Source: an uncultured Chitinophaga sp.
GTDB taxonomy: Bacteria; Bacteroidota; Bacteroidia; Cytophagales; Cyclobacteriaceae
Assembly: GCA_902168205.1 (NCBI GenBank)
Contig: CABHOK010000014.1
Coordinates: forward strand, 620,001 to 684,000
DNA length: 64,000 nt
Reading direction: 5' to 3'
Shown piece by piece: positions 27,719-36,161 of the stretch. Under the pieces are notes generated by a model, which saw only the letters and a program-made list of their open reading frames with translations, made no database searches and was not told where the DNA came from. The position numbers were made by a program, and so were the translations under genes. How positions within the stretch are numbered: position 1 is the stretch's first letter; each line of letters starts with the position of its first letter.

Positions 27719-30700
27719 TTAAGCAGTTACTGCCTTTCCCGTGGTCACCTTATTATCGGGTTGTTTGTTGTCGTCTTTAGAGAAGTCAACCAACACTGGT
27801 GTACCGATACAGAGTGAAGAATATGTACCGATCAATACACCGATCAACATCGCGAACGTAAATCCGCGGATGGTCTCACCACCGAAGATGAAGAGGATCA
27901 ACAATACGAAGATTGTAGACATACCGGTGATAAGCGTACGGCTTAAAGTATCGTTCAATGCATTGTTAACAACCGTTGCCGTATCTTCTGTGCTTTTCTT
28001 CATTGACAAGAATTCACGTACACGGTCGAACACCACCACGCTGTCGTTGATCGAGTAACCAATCACCGTAAGTATAGCAGCTACGAATGCCTGGTCAATC
28101 TCCAAGCTGAATGGCATTACATTCTCCAGCAACACGAAGAGAGAAAGTACAACAAGCACTGTGTGGAACAAGCTCACTACAGTACCCAATGCAAACTGCC
28201 ATTTTCTGAAACGGATCAGGATATACAAGAACATCAATACAACCGCCACGAGTAACGACCATACTGCAGATACTTTGATGTCATTCGCAATGGTTGGTCC
28301 TACTTTATACGAGCTGAGTACAGTTACTTTGTTACCGCTTATTTTAGCCAGGCCGGTTTCAAGGTGTTTCTCAGCTTGTACAGTTGCGTTATCAGAATCA
28401 TCATCTACCAGGTAGCTGGTTGTGATTTTATACTTTGTTTCACCACCGAAAGTTTTTACTTCAGGAGCTTCACCGAAAGGTTCTGTTAAGCTTTCGCGAA
28501 CTTCTGCTGGTGATGCAGCTTTTTCGAACTCAACGATATACGTACGGCCACCTTTGAAGTCAACACCATAGTTAAATCCTTTTACAGCGAGGAACGCCAT
28601 ACCAGCAATAATGATAGCTCCGGATATAGTATAATATATCTTACGGTTACCGATGAAGTTGATGTTGATACTGCGGAACAGGTTTTTAGACCAGCCCATA
28701 GAGAAGTTAACTTTCTTACCTCTGCGGATATAGTATTCGAATATCACACGGGTAAAGAACACCGAGGTAAAGAACGAACAGAGAATACCGATGATAAGCG
28801 TTACCGCGAAACCATAGATAAGACCAGAACCGAATGCAAGCAATACGAAACCTTTGATCAGCGTAGTAACGTTGGAGTCGATGATCGCAGTAAATGCATT
28901 TTTATAACCGGCACGGATCGAAGTATCCAGTGTTTTACCGGCATTCAAATCTTCTTTAACACGTTCGTTGATAAGCACGTTCGCATCCACCGCGATAGCA
29001 AGTGAAAGCAATATACCGGCAATACCAGGGAGCGTAAGTGCTGCGTTGAGTGAGGCAAGTATACCTAACAGGAAGATCAGGTTAAGAATAACGGCAAGGT
29101 CAGCAACCCAACCAGACGCGTTATATACTACCAGCATGAAGAAGATGATGATGAGGAAACCTACTACGATCGAGATCATACCGTTACGGATAGACTCTTT
29201 ACCCAGTGTAGGACCAACCGATGATTCTTCTACGATTTTGGTAGGAGCAGGAAGTGAACCAGCCTTCAATACGTTTGCTAAATCTTTCGCTTCTTCCGGA
29301 GTAAAGTTACCCGAGATCTGCGAGTTACCGTTTGGAATTTCACCGTTTACAGAAGGTGCAGAGTATACAGTATTATCAAGCATGATCGCGATTCTTCCTT
29401 TAGGACTCTTGCTGGATGCTTCAGCTGTCCAGCGAGCCCAGATGCGTGTACCAGTACCGTTCATGTTCATGCTCACAGCGGGTTGTGCGCGTTCATCAAC
29501 ATCGTTACGAGCATCTGTAATTACTTCACCGGTAAGTTTAGCTTTACCGTTACGTCCTATATCCAGGAAGAATAACTCCAATGACTCAGTAGTACCGATC
29601 ACATCCGGTTTGTTAGCCCAGTATACACCTACGTTGCGTGGCAACAGGTTACGAATATCAGCTCTTCTGAAAATGTCGTTGATCGTTGCAGTATCTTTTG
29701 TGTTGTAGCGGAATGATCCGGGAGGTGAGCTTAATGAGAACAGTGGAGATATATTCATGTTCTGCAGTGAATCAAGACCTTTTGATTCATCAGTTGTTGC
29801 TGTAGTGTCAGTAGCAGTCTTAGTGCTGTCACCTAACAATGATGAAAGATCATCATCACCTGTTTTTGTTTGCTCGCCAGCTTTAGCAGTGGCAGCAGGT
29901 TTAGCAGCCTTCTGTTCTTTAACGAGTACATCGTTTATAGCGAGCAATGAATTGTTCAGTGTGTTTGGTTCGATAACATCCCAGAATTCAAGACGCGCTA
30001 CACCTTGCAATAATTTACGAACACGCTGCGGGTTATCAGCACCTGGTATTTCAACCTGGATTCTGCCTGTACCCGGCAAACGCTGAATGTTTGGCTGTGA
30101 TGTACCGAACTGATCAAGACGGTTGCTAAGAATTGTGAAAGAGCGATCTATAGCGCTTTCAATTTCTTCGTTTACTACGCTGATAACTTTGCTATCGCTG
30201 TCGTTGGTTGCAATTTTACCACGCGTAGCAGCATTCGCGAAAAGAGAAGCCAGGGGCTTGTCAGGATTTGCATCGCGGTATGCTTTGAAGAAAAGCGTGC
30301 TATAGTTTTCGCGGCTCTTCTTCTGCTCTTGTGTTGCAATGCGCAGTGCCTTTACGAATGAAGAGTCCTGGCTGTTACCAGCAAGACCTTTGATGATATC
30401 TACCGGAGAAACTTCCAGTGTTACGTGCATACCACCCTGAAGGTCAAGACCGAGGCTAAGCTCGTAGTCTTTTACTTCTTTATAGGTATATTCTGCACCG
30501 AACAGATTATATACCGGTGTGTTCCAGATCGAATCGAGGTAAGCCTGTTTCTTGTTGAGGTCTACCGTACCGTTGGAAGTTGTGGCGGCCGCGACAGCAT
30601 CCTGCTGTACGTTATACGACACCACCGTAAATGAGAGGTAGAAGAAACACAGCAGTGTGACGACTACCGACAGGAAAATTACTAGTCCTTTGTTTTGCAT
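27719..30700 (-). CDS. secDF: Protein translocase subunit SecDF (fused)
   Basis: A 993-residue fusion of SecD and SecF, the proton-driven motor that helps pull proteins through SecYEG. The SecD part has LGLDLQGGMHVTLEV near residue 85 and AIDANVLINERVKED near 575; the SecF part has VDFKGGRTYIVEF near 725 and the DSVVVFDRVRE stretch. About twelve membrane helices are expected. A low-complexity Ala/Lys/Thr/Asp-rich insertion at about residues 260-315 lies in the first periplasmic domain. The gene follows a 118-residue putative sensor peptide gene after 93 bases and ends at a good terminator. Confidence 0.96.
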   Translation of the reverse strand: MQNKGLVIFLSVVVTLLCFFYLSFTVVSYNVQQDAVAAATTSNGTVDLNKKQAYLDSIWNTPVYNLFGAEYTYKEVKDYELSLGLDLQGGMHVTLEVSPVDIIKGLAGNSQDSSFVKALRIATQEQKKSRENYSTLFFKAYRDANPDKPLASLFANAATRGKIATNDSDSKVISVVNEEIESAIDRSFTILSNRLDQFGTSQPNIQRLPGTGRIQVEIPGADNPQRVRKLLQGVARLEFWDVIEPNTLNNSLLAINDVLVKEQKAAKPAATAKAGEQTKTGDDDLSSLLGDSTKTATDTTATTDESKGLDSLQNMNISPLFSLSSPPGSFRYNTKDTATINDIFRRADIRNLLPRNVGVYWANKPDVIGTTESLELFFLDIGRNGKAKLTGEVITDARNDVDERAQPAVSMNMNGTGTRIWARWTAEASSKSPKGRIAIMLDNTVYSAPSVNGEIPNGNSQISGNFTPEEAKDLANVLKAGSLPAPTKIVEESSVGPTLGKESIRNGMISIVVGFLIIIFFMLVVYNASGWVADLAVILNLIFLLGILASLNAALTLPGIAGILLSLAIAVDANVLINERVKEDLNAGKTLDTSIRAGYKNAFTAIIDSNVTTLIKGFVLLAFGSGLIYGFAVTLIIGILCSFFTSVFFTRVIFEYYIRRGKKVNFSMGWSKNLFRSININFIGNRKIYYTISGAIIIAGMAFLAVKGFNYGVDFKGGRTYIVEFEKAASPAEVRESLTEPFGEAPEVKTFGGETKYKITTSYLVDDDSDNATVQAEKHLETGLAKISGNKVTVLSSYKVGPTIANDIKVSAVWSLLVAVVLMFLYILIRFRKWQFALGTVVSLFHTVLVVLSLFVLLENVMPFSLEIDQAFVAAILTVIGYSINDSVVVFDRVREFLSMKKSTEDTATVVNNALNDTLSRTLITGMSTIFVLLILFIFGGETIRGFTFAMLIGVLIGTYSSLCIGTPVLVDFSKDDNKQPDNKVTTGKAVTA

Positions 30701-30745
30701 ATGGTTGGTTAAATAAAAAACGTAGAATAGAGAAATAAATGAAGC

Positions 30746-30766
30746 CCGGATATATAGGCAATCCGG
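30746..30766 (-). promoter_or_regulatory. Hairpin in the leader of secDF
   Basis: CCGGAT and ATCCGG form a six-base-pair stem with a nine-base loop, between the stop of the 118-residue gene and the secDF start, 45 bases before the start codon. It is followed by a mixed T-rich stretch, so it could be a weak terminator or a regulatory structure. Confidence 0.45.
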
Positions 30767-30793
30767 TAAAACAATAAGTATATAATTACTTAC

Positions 30794-31150
30794 TTAGGGA
30801 GCGTTCGGGGAAATGATAGCCCCGAAAAGTGTCTGGAAGAATTTATTTAAAGGCAGCGAGACATTGAAGTCATGCTCTTCTGTCTTTTCCTCTTCAAACA
30901 GTATTTCAAAGAGACAGAACGCCTCCTGGTTAAACTCTACATGTGTGGAAGAAGGAAGTGTGCTAGAGGGTAACGTAATATAGGCACCATCGTCTGACTG
31001 AGATTGATCGCCTTGTTGCTGCTCAGTCTTGATTTCCTTTTTGCAAGTATGCGCCTGTTCAAAATAAAAAAGCTGCGACACAACAATAATCAGCGCGGTG
31101 AGTACACCGGTTATAATTGTTGTTGTTTGTATGTGCTCTTTTTGGGCCAT
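30794..31150 (-). CDS. Small membrane-anchored protein upstream of secDF, candidate arrest peptide
   Basis: A 118-residue protein with no family I can name. Residues 12-30 form one hydrophobic segment after a short basic N-terminus (signal-anchor or uncleaved signal). Residues 33-60 are charged and polar, then comes a duplicated LPSST, an acidic region with FEEEKTEE, and a hydrophobic C-terminus that ends FGAIISPNAP directly before TAA. It lies 93 bases upstream of secDF on the same strand and has its own well-spaced promoter at 31169. Length, targeting signal, Pro-rich terminus and position resemble arrest peptides such as VemP (upstream of secDF2), SecM and MifM. That role is inference; it could be an ordinary small membrane protein. 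Confidence 0.75.
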   Translation of the reverse strand: MAQKEHIQTTTIITGVLTALIIVVSQLFYFEQAHTCKKEIKTEQQQGDQSQSDDGAYITLPSSTLPSSTHVEFNQEAFCLFEILFEEEKTEEHDFNVSLPLNKFFQTLFGAIISPNAP

Positions 31151-31168
31151 TACTTTTTCAAAGGGTTA

Positions 31169-31198
31169 CAAAAGTAGGCATTTAATGGCAATGTACAA
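31169..31198 (-). promoter_or_regulatory. Bacteroidota-type promoter TTG-N19-TACTTTTG
   Basis: On the minus strand the -33 TTG and -7 TACTTTTG are separated by 19 bases, matching the Bacteroidota consensus. The -7 box is about 18 bases upstream of the start of the 118-residue protein, and transcription could continue into secDF. Confidence 0.7.
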
Positions 31199-31216
31199 TA
31201 GCTGTTAATCAACCTG

Positions 31217-31852
31217 TTATTTCGCCTGAAATTGCTGCGCAATGCGCGATTTCAAGCCCCAGGTGATCAGATCCAGCGCGCGTTCGAAATGATGGTTGTT
31301 GGGAATAACAAAGTCCGCACCGTGTTGCAACGGCTTAATCAGACTTTCATATACTGGCATAACATGATATTGGTAGCGATACAGAACATCGTCCAGGTCA
31401 TAGCCACGTTCTTCATTATCGCGCCTGATGCGTCTGCTGAGTTTGAGGTGATCTTTCGCTTCTATGAAAATCTTGAGATCAAGTTCGCGCTCTATTTCGG
31501 GGAAGTATTGCACAAAGAGTCCTTCAATTATTAACAGCGGTGCTGGTTTAAACTCCAGCATGGAAGGCTTTGCATTGGGATTGTTGAAAGTATATTCTTC
31601 CTTCAGAAGCGTTTCACCGCGCTTTAATTTTAGAATATCGAGGTGAAGTTTTTCACGTTCGATGGAGTCTGGCAGGTCGAAGTTTTTTACACCCTTTTCA
31701 TCGCTCACCTGGAACTCACGTGGTTTGTAATAGTGGTCTTGCGAGATGAGGCAGATTTCTTCCGGTTTGAAACGAGACGAAAGAGTATTCAGGAAATAAG
31801 TTTTCCCGGAGCCGCTGCCGCCCGTGATGCCGATGGTGTATATAGGTTTCAT
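31217..31852 (-). CDS. udk: Uridine kinase
   Basis: About 211 residues. P-loop GITGGSGSGKTYFL is near the N-terminus, then SQDHYYKPRE with the substrate Tyr/Asp, FDLPDSIE, and the RRIRRDNEERG lid. It phosphorylates uridine and cytidine using ATP or GTP in the salvage pathway. The frame extends to an ATG at 31879 (nine extra residues); I chose the internal ATG at 31852 because it places the P-loop at the usual distance from the start. Confidence 0.93.
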   Translation of the reverse strand: MKPIYTIGITGGSGSGKTYFLNTLSSRFKPEEICLISQDHYYKPREFQVSDEKGVKNFDLPDSIEREKLHLDILKLKRGETLLKEEYTFNNPNAKPSMLEFKPAPLLIIEGLFVQYFPEIERELDLKIFIEAKDHLKLSRRIRRDNEERGYDLDDVLYRYQYHVMPVYESLIKPLQHGADFVIPNNHHFERALDLITWGLKSRIAQQFQAK

Positions 31853-31896
31853 AGATCCGGGCACGAAATTACGAATCATCGCGAAATGTGCCGAAC

Positions 31897-31931
31897 AAAA
31901 AAAGCCTCCGGAACATTTATTCGGAGGCTTT
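31897..31931 (-). terminator. Rho-independent terminator after rdgB
   Basis: On the minus strand AAAGCCTCCG and CGGAGGCTTT form a ten-base-pair stem with an 11-base loop and run into seven T residues. It ends the transcript from the ndk-proximal block through rdgB. Confidence 0.9.
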
Positions 31932-31953
31932 ATTCAATGTTGTAAAGTATATC

Positions 31954-32532
31954 TTATAAACGCGCCAGGTATTCGGCCAGCTTTTTAACAGCAATAGCGC
32001 GATGGCTCAATTGATTTTTTTCTTCAAGCGTCATTTCGGCAAACGTCCTGGAATGTCCTTCCGGGATAAATACCGGGTCGTAACCAAAACCCGATGAGCC
32101 ACGCTTTTCTGTAATAATCTCTCCGCGGATAATGCCTTCAAAAAAAACGGGCTGTGCTTCTATACCAATCAACGTGATGACGGTACGAAACTGTGCCTTG
32201 CGATTGGTATCGTTCTTCAGGTTTTGCAGCAGCAGGGCTATATTATCGTCATTGCTGCGATGATTGCCAGCATAGCGTGCCGAGTAAACACCCGGAGCTC
32301 CGTGCAGCGCTTCAACTTCAAGTCCGGTGTCGTCAGCAAAACAAGGGGTGTTGTAATGCTGCAGAACGTATTCAGCTTTTTGAAGAGAGTTGCCCTCCAG
32401 CGTATTCCGCGTTTCGGGCAACTCTTCATTGCATTTTATATCTGCGAGACTAAGTATTTCGAATTTCCGGCCAACAACATTTTTGATCTCTTCAAGCTTG
32501 TGCTTGTTGTTGGAAGCAAAACATAATCTCAT
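31954..32532 (-). CDS. rdgB: XTP/dITP pyrophosphatase (RdgB/HAM1)
   Basis: A 192-residue enzyme that removes deaminated purine nucleotides (ITP, dITP, XTP) from the pool. Motifs seen are LCFASNNKHKLEEIKN at the N-terminus, FADDTGLEVEALHGAPGVYSARYAG near residue 65, and GSSGFGYDPVFIP near 140. The start overlaps the stop of the upstream FKBP gene by four bases, so it is translated as part of the FKBP operon. Confidence 0.96.
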   Translation of the reverse strand: MRLCFASNNKHKLEEIKNVVGRKFEILSLADIKCNEELPETRNTLEGNSLQKAEYVLQHYNTPCFADDTGLEVEALHGAPGVYSARYAGNHRSNDDNIALLLQNLKNDTNRKAQFRTVITLIGIEAQPVFFEGIIRGEIITEKRGSSGFGYDPVFIPEGHSRTFAEMTLEEKNQLSHRAIAVKKLAEYLARL

Positions 32533-33443
32533 TGAACGTCTAATACCTCTAAGTCAACAATCAGGTTTGCATTGCTGCCAATTACCTGCGAACCGTTGGA
32601 ATCCGTAGCACCGTTTGCTCCGAAGCCAAGACCGGATGGTATATATACAGTAGCTTTACCGCCTTCAGTCATTTTCTGAAGCGCGATCATAATGCCTTGT
32701 ATAAAATCAACGGGACGGCTATGGAAGCTTTCACTTGGTGTTTGTGTAACACTGGCGACTACGTTGGTTGGGTTTGCCAACAGTCTGTAGGTGATCTTGA
32801 AATTTACCTTTGCAAACCAGGTGATTGCAGGACCAGATCCCTGCTGTGTTATTACGTAGCTGATACCGGTTGTATCCTTCACAACATTTGTAATGTTGTT
32901 GTCTTTGATATACTTGGATATAGCTGTAGTGTCTGTCTTCATCAGGTTCTTTTCTGATTCCGATAATGCTGATGAGTTAAACTCAACATCAAACTGCAGA
33001 ATAGAATTAGCGGGTATACCGTTTTGTGCCGTGGTACCATAAGCCCATCCGGAAGGTACATATAGTCTTGCCTGAGTACCTACAGGAAGTTTGGTAAGCG
33101 CTATCTGCCAACCGGTGATATAGCTCTTCAAAGTACCCGTTACATTTCCCTGATCGAACACAGCACCATCCGGAAAGAATTTACCTACATAGTCAACATC
33201 AACTGTAGAGTTAACTGTGCGCGCAGGCAACTTGTTTCCCAGCTTGGTTATCTCGATGCGTATACCGCTTGGATCTTTTAATGCCCCAATAAAATTAGAT
33301 GTCAGGTAACTATCAATGGCAGCAACATCTTTCTGGAGCTGTACATTTGGATCTTCGATATCATCAGGCGAATCAATACATCCGTTGAAAACAAATACTG
33401 CAGCGATCAATGCAGCACTAATCAATCTTCTTACACTGTTCAT
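32529..33443 (-). CDS. FKBP-type peptidyl-prolyl isomerase lipoprotein, two domains
   Basis: A 304-residue lipoprotein (lipobox FNGC near residue 22). The first FKBP domain (about residues 70-155) has VDVDYVGKFFPDGAVFD and VPSGWAYG; the second, weaker one (195-304) has YIPSGLGFGANG. It would assist folding of exported proteins at proline bonds in the envelope. It follows a second FKBP lipoprotein after 28 bases. In gliding Bacteroidota the FKBP lipoprotein GldI sits in a comparable block with a DHH phosphoesterase and ndk, so a role in gliding or type IX secretion is plausible but unproven. Confidence 0.88.
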   Translation of the reverse strand: MNSVRRLISAALIAAVFVFNGCIDSPDDIEDPNVQLQKDVAAIDSYLTSNFIGALKDPSGIRIEITKLGNKLPARTVNSTVDVDYVGKFFPDGAVFDQGNVTGTLKSYITGWQIALTKLPVGTQARLYVPSGWAYGTTAQNGIPANSILQFDVEFNSSALSESEKNLMKTDTTAISKYIKDNNITNVVKDTTGISYVITQQGSGPAITWFAKVNFKITYRLLANPTNVVASVTQTPSESFHSRPVDFIQGIMIALQKMTEGGKATVYIPSGLGFGANGATDSNGSQVIGSNANLIVDLEVLDVQ

Positions 33444-33471
33444 CTTTTCTTATGGGATTATGGGTTAATTA

Positions 33472-34368
33472 TTATTTACAGGATCTTGTTTGCGGATCGT
33501 AGTTTTCTCCTGTAGCAAAGAGCTTCACATCGAAGATCAGAATTGCGTTAGGAGGTATAGCACCCGGATATCCTTGCGGACCGTATGCTAAATGTGATGG
33601 TATATAGAATGTAGCAGAGTCGCCAATGCCGAGCATCGGTATACTTTGCTTCCAGCCTGGTATTACCTGGTTCAGCGAGAAAGACATCTTGGGATTTTTG
33701 TCGAAAGTCTTTTCGTCTTTCAGAAATTTACCTTCATAGGCTACTTCAACACAGCTGTTAGGTGTAGGTTTTGCACCACCGGCCGTTGTGTGGATCACAT
33801 AGCGTATCCCGCTTGTATCGGTTTGAGCAGTGATCTTTTTATCAGCCAGGTATTTTTCAATCGCTTTGGCATCTTTAGTTTTCTGGAATCCTTTTCTCTT
33901 GGCATACAGATCGGCCTGGAATTTCGCGAAGTGTTGTTGTTCGATGATATCCACCACTTTAATGTTGATGGTAATAGCACGTGAAGAATCTACCTGCGGA
34001 GGCATCGGGCCACCGAGTACATCTTTGAAAAATTCTTTTGCAGGGCGCGTCAGTGTAACGCTGTCAGCTTTTGATAACATGCGGAACATTTGCAATGCAC
34101 CAATCTCGGTTGCTATCGCGCTGCTATCCTGGATAGGGAACACACCCGGAAAGCCATTCTCGTAAGTATCCTGCCATACAGAATCCTTTGAGTCTTTCAT
34201 GATGTATTCGAATATGAGCAGCTGTCCTGGTTTTGGCTTCACGCCATCGCCAGTTTTTACCACCTGGAATTTAAAGCCGTTGGGAGTTTCCTTTTCTTCT
34301 GAATTCTTGCAGGCAGCACACAGCAGCAGCAATCCGATCAGCACGTTCGCGAATTTGGTCATGTTCAT
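33472..34368 (-). CDS. FKBP-type peptidyl-prolyl isomerase lipoprotein (GldI-like context)
   Basis: A 298-residue lipoprotein (lipobox LCAAC near residue 16-20). The C-terminal half is a canonical FKBP domain (VEVAYEGKFLKDEKTFD, FYIPSHLAYGPQGYPG, IPPNAILIFDVKL). The N-terminal half resembles a degenerate FKBP (residues 30-140) lacking the usual active-site aromatics. It is downstream of the DHH phosphoesterase gene and upstream of the other FKBP gene. By position it is the more GldI-like of the two, although I cannot distinguish orthology from family resemblance. Confidence 0.88.
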   Translation of the reverse strand: MNMTKFANVLIGLLLLCAACKNSEEKETPNGFKFQVVKTGDGVKPKPGQLLIFEYIMKDSKDSVWQDTYENGFPGVFPIQDSSAIATEIGALQMFRMLSKADSVTLTRPAKEFFKDVLGGPMPPQVDSSRAITINIKVVDIIEQQHFAKFQADLYAKRKGFQKTKDAKAIEKYLADKKITAQTDTSGIRYVIHTTAGGAKPTPNSCVEVAYEGKFLKDEKTFDKNPKMSFSLNQVIPGWKQSIPMLGIGDSATFYIPSHLAYGPQGYPGAIPPNAILIFDVKLFATGENYDPQTRSCK

Positions 34369-34416
34369 GATTAGACAATGATTTAATTTATAAAGTTGGA
34401 ATTGGTTAAATACTTT

Positions 34417-35436
34417 TTAATTCTCTTCGGCCAGCAACTGCTCCTTATACTCGGGCAGGATACTTAAAAACTTTTCGAGCGTTTGTTCCAGGGTGAGTTT
34501 GGTTTGTCCTCCGGACGCATTGCGGTGGCCACCTCCGTCAAAATACTTGCGAGCCATGTCGTTCACTGAAAAATTTCCGAGTGAACGGAACGATAACTTG
34601 ATATTCTCTTTGCGGTCGGATATAAGTACGGAGAGTTTTATTCCTTTAATAGAGAGGCCATAGTTTACAAAGCCTTCGGTATCGCCTGTTTGCGAACTGA
34701 AATTTTTCAACTCTTCAGCCGTGAGTACAATATAGGCCGTGCGATATTCGGGAATTACTTTCAGTTTTTGTCCTAGCACATAACCCATGAGGCGCAAACG
34801 CTCAATGCTGTTTGTATCGTATATCAGCTTCGATACTTTGGACGGATTGGCGCCCAGTGCCACCAGCTCGCCTGCGATTTTAAAAACCTTGTGCGTGGTA
34901 TTGGAGTGTCTGAATCCCCCTGTATCAGTCATGATACCTGCGTACAGGCAGTTGGCTATATTTACATCGATCAGCGATTTATCTCCGAGCTCTTCAATCA
35001 GTTGAAAAACTAATTCAGCGGTGGAGGCTGCCGTGCCATCCCATTGTTCGTACTGCGCAAACTTTTCGGGCTCAAGGTGATGGTCGATCAATACTTTGGT
35101 AGCAGGCGATGCCCCTACAATTTCTCCAAGATCGTTGATGCGATTAAGACTTGAAAAATCGAGACAGAATATAGTATCAGCATCAACAATGAGTTGCTTT
35201 GCTTTCTGAGGTCGTTCTTTCTGGAAGATAACCACTTCATTATTGCCGGGCATCCACGAAATAAAGTCCGGGTAATCGCTCGGAGTGATTACCGTTACAG
35301 CGTGTCCCTTCTTTTTCAGATAGCCCGACAAACCAAGCGAGGAGCCCAACGCATCGGCATCGGGTTTAAAATGCGTTATAACAACAACCTTGCGTGACTT
35401 GTTGAGGTATTCTTTAAAAGCCGTAATGTTCTGCAT
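34417..35436 (-). CDS. DHH/DHHA1 phosphoesterase (NrnA-like)
   Basis: About 339 residues. N-terminal DHH domain has HFKPDADALGSSLGL, LDFSSLNR and the DHHLEPE motif; the C-terminal DHHA1 domain has GGGHRNASGG. These manganese enzymes degrade nanoRNA and dephosphorylate pAp, and some members hydrolyse pApA or c-di-AMP breakdown products. A GTG at 35511 would add 25 residues with no family support; the ATG at 35436 precedes the conserved start. It is divergent from ndk. Confidence 0.92.
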   Translation of the reverse strand: MQNITAFKEYLNKSRKVVVITHFKPDADALGSSLGLSGYLKKKGHAVTVITPSDYPDFISWMPGNNEVVIFQKERPQKAKQLIVDADTIFCLDFSSLNRINDLGEIVGASPATKVLIDHHLEPEKFAQYEQWDGTAASTAELVFQLIEELGDKSLIDVNIANCLYAGIMTDTGGFRHSNTTHKVFKIAGELVALGANPSKVSKLIYDTNSIERLRLMGYVLGQKLKVIPEYRTAYIVLTAEELKNFSSQTGDTEGFVNYGLSIKGIKLSVLISDRKENIKLSFRSLGNFSVNDMARKYFDGGGHRNASGGQTKLTLEQTLEKFLSILPEYKEQLLAEEN

Positions 35437-35576
35437 AGAGGCCTGGTAAAACAAGGGGCAAAAATGAGTAAAAAATCTTGATAGTTCACGCAGTGTTACG
35501 ACCGGCAACACGCTTCATTCTTTATTTAATAGTTTGTTAAACCTGCTGAGTGCCTGTAGACTGTTGATCTTTTTTC

Positions 35577-35584
35577 TATTTTTG
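35577..35584 (+). promoter_or_regulatory. -7 promoter element TATTTTTG upstream of ndk
   Basis: A perfect TAnnTTTG box lies 64 bases before the ndk start, leaving a leader of about 55-60 bases. No TTG at standard -33 spacing is evident. Confidence 0.6.
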
Positions 35585-35648
35585 CGGCCGTTTACTAAAA
35601 GGGTTGTGGCAAAAAGCATAACTCGTTATCCGTGCAACTAACTAACAA

Positions 35649-36074
35649 ATGAATATGGCAACTAACAGAACTTTTACAATGATTAAACCTGATGCTGTTA
35701 GCGCAGGTAATACCGGAGCGATTACAAAAATGATCGAAGAAGCCGGTTTCAAAATCGTTGCAATGAAAAAAACAAAATTGTCTGCTGAGCAGGCCGGACA
35801 GTTTTATGCTATACACAAAGAACGTCCTTTCTACAAAGATCTTTGCGCGTATATGTCATCAGGTGCTATTGTGCCGATGATCCTGGAGAAAGCAAACGCA
35901 GTGGAAGATTTCAGAAAACTGATCGGTGCCACTGATCCGAAGAAAGCTGAAGTTGGTACCATTCGTAATCTCTTTGCTACATCGATCGAAGCAAATGCTA
36001 TACATGGATCTGACAGCGATGAGAACGCAGCGATAGAAGGAAGCTTTTTCTTCTCTCAGTTCGAACAATTCTAA
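35649..36074 (+). CDS. ndk: Nucleoside diphosphate kinase
   Basis: A 141-residue enzyme that transfers the gamma phosphate from ATP to other nucleoside diphosphates. The N-terminus FTMIKPDAV and the active-site histidine motif [12 protein letters not shown] near residue 120 are diagnostic. The start may be the ATG at 35649 or at 35655. It is a single-gene unit with a promoter upstream and a bidirectional terminator downstream. Confidence 0.97.
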   Translation: MNMATNRTFTMIKPDAVSAGNTGAITKMIEEAGFKIVAMKKTKLSAEQAGQFYAIHKERPFYKDLCAYMSSGAIVPMILEKANAVEDFRKLIGATDPKKAEVGTIRNLFATSIEANAIHGSDSDENAAIEGSFFFSQFEQF

Positions 36075-36109
36075 TCGAAGAAGCTCTTAATTGAGATTGA
36101 ATGACAAAA

Positions 36110-36140
36110 GAAAAGCCGCTTCATTGAAGCGGCTTTCTTA
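36110..36140. terminator. Bidirectional Rho-independent terminator
   Basis: AAAGCCGCTT and AAGCGGCTTT pair around a short CATTG-type loop, with T-rich flanks on both strands. It lies between the convergent ndk and amino acid permease genes and can serve both. Confidence 0.9.
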
Positions 36141-36161
36141 TTTATTGACAAACTGATTTTT

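Noticed and set aside
28968-29708. A 246-codon open frame on the plus strand inside secDF
   Set aside because: It is antisense to strongly conserved SecD sequence and has no family features or start context; it results from codon bias of the real gene.
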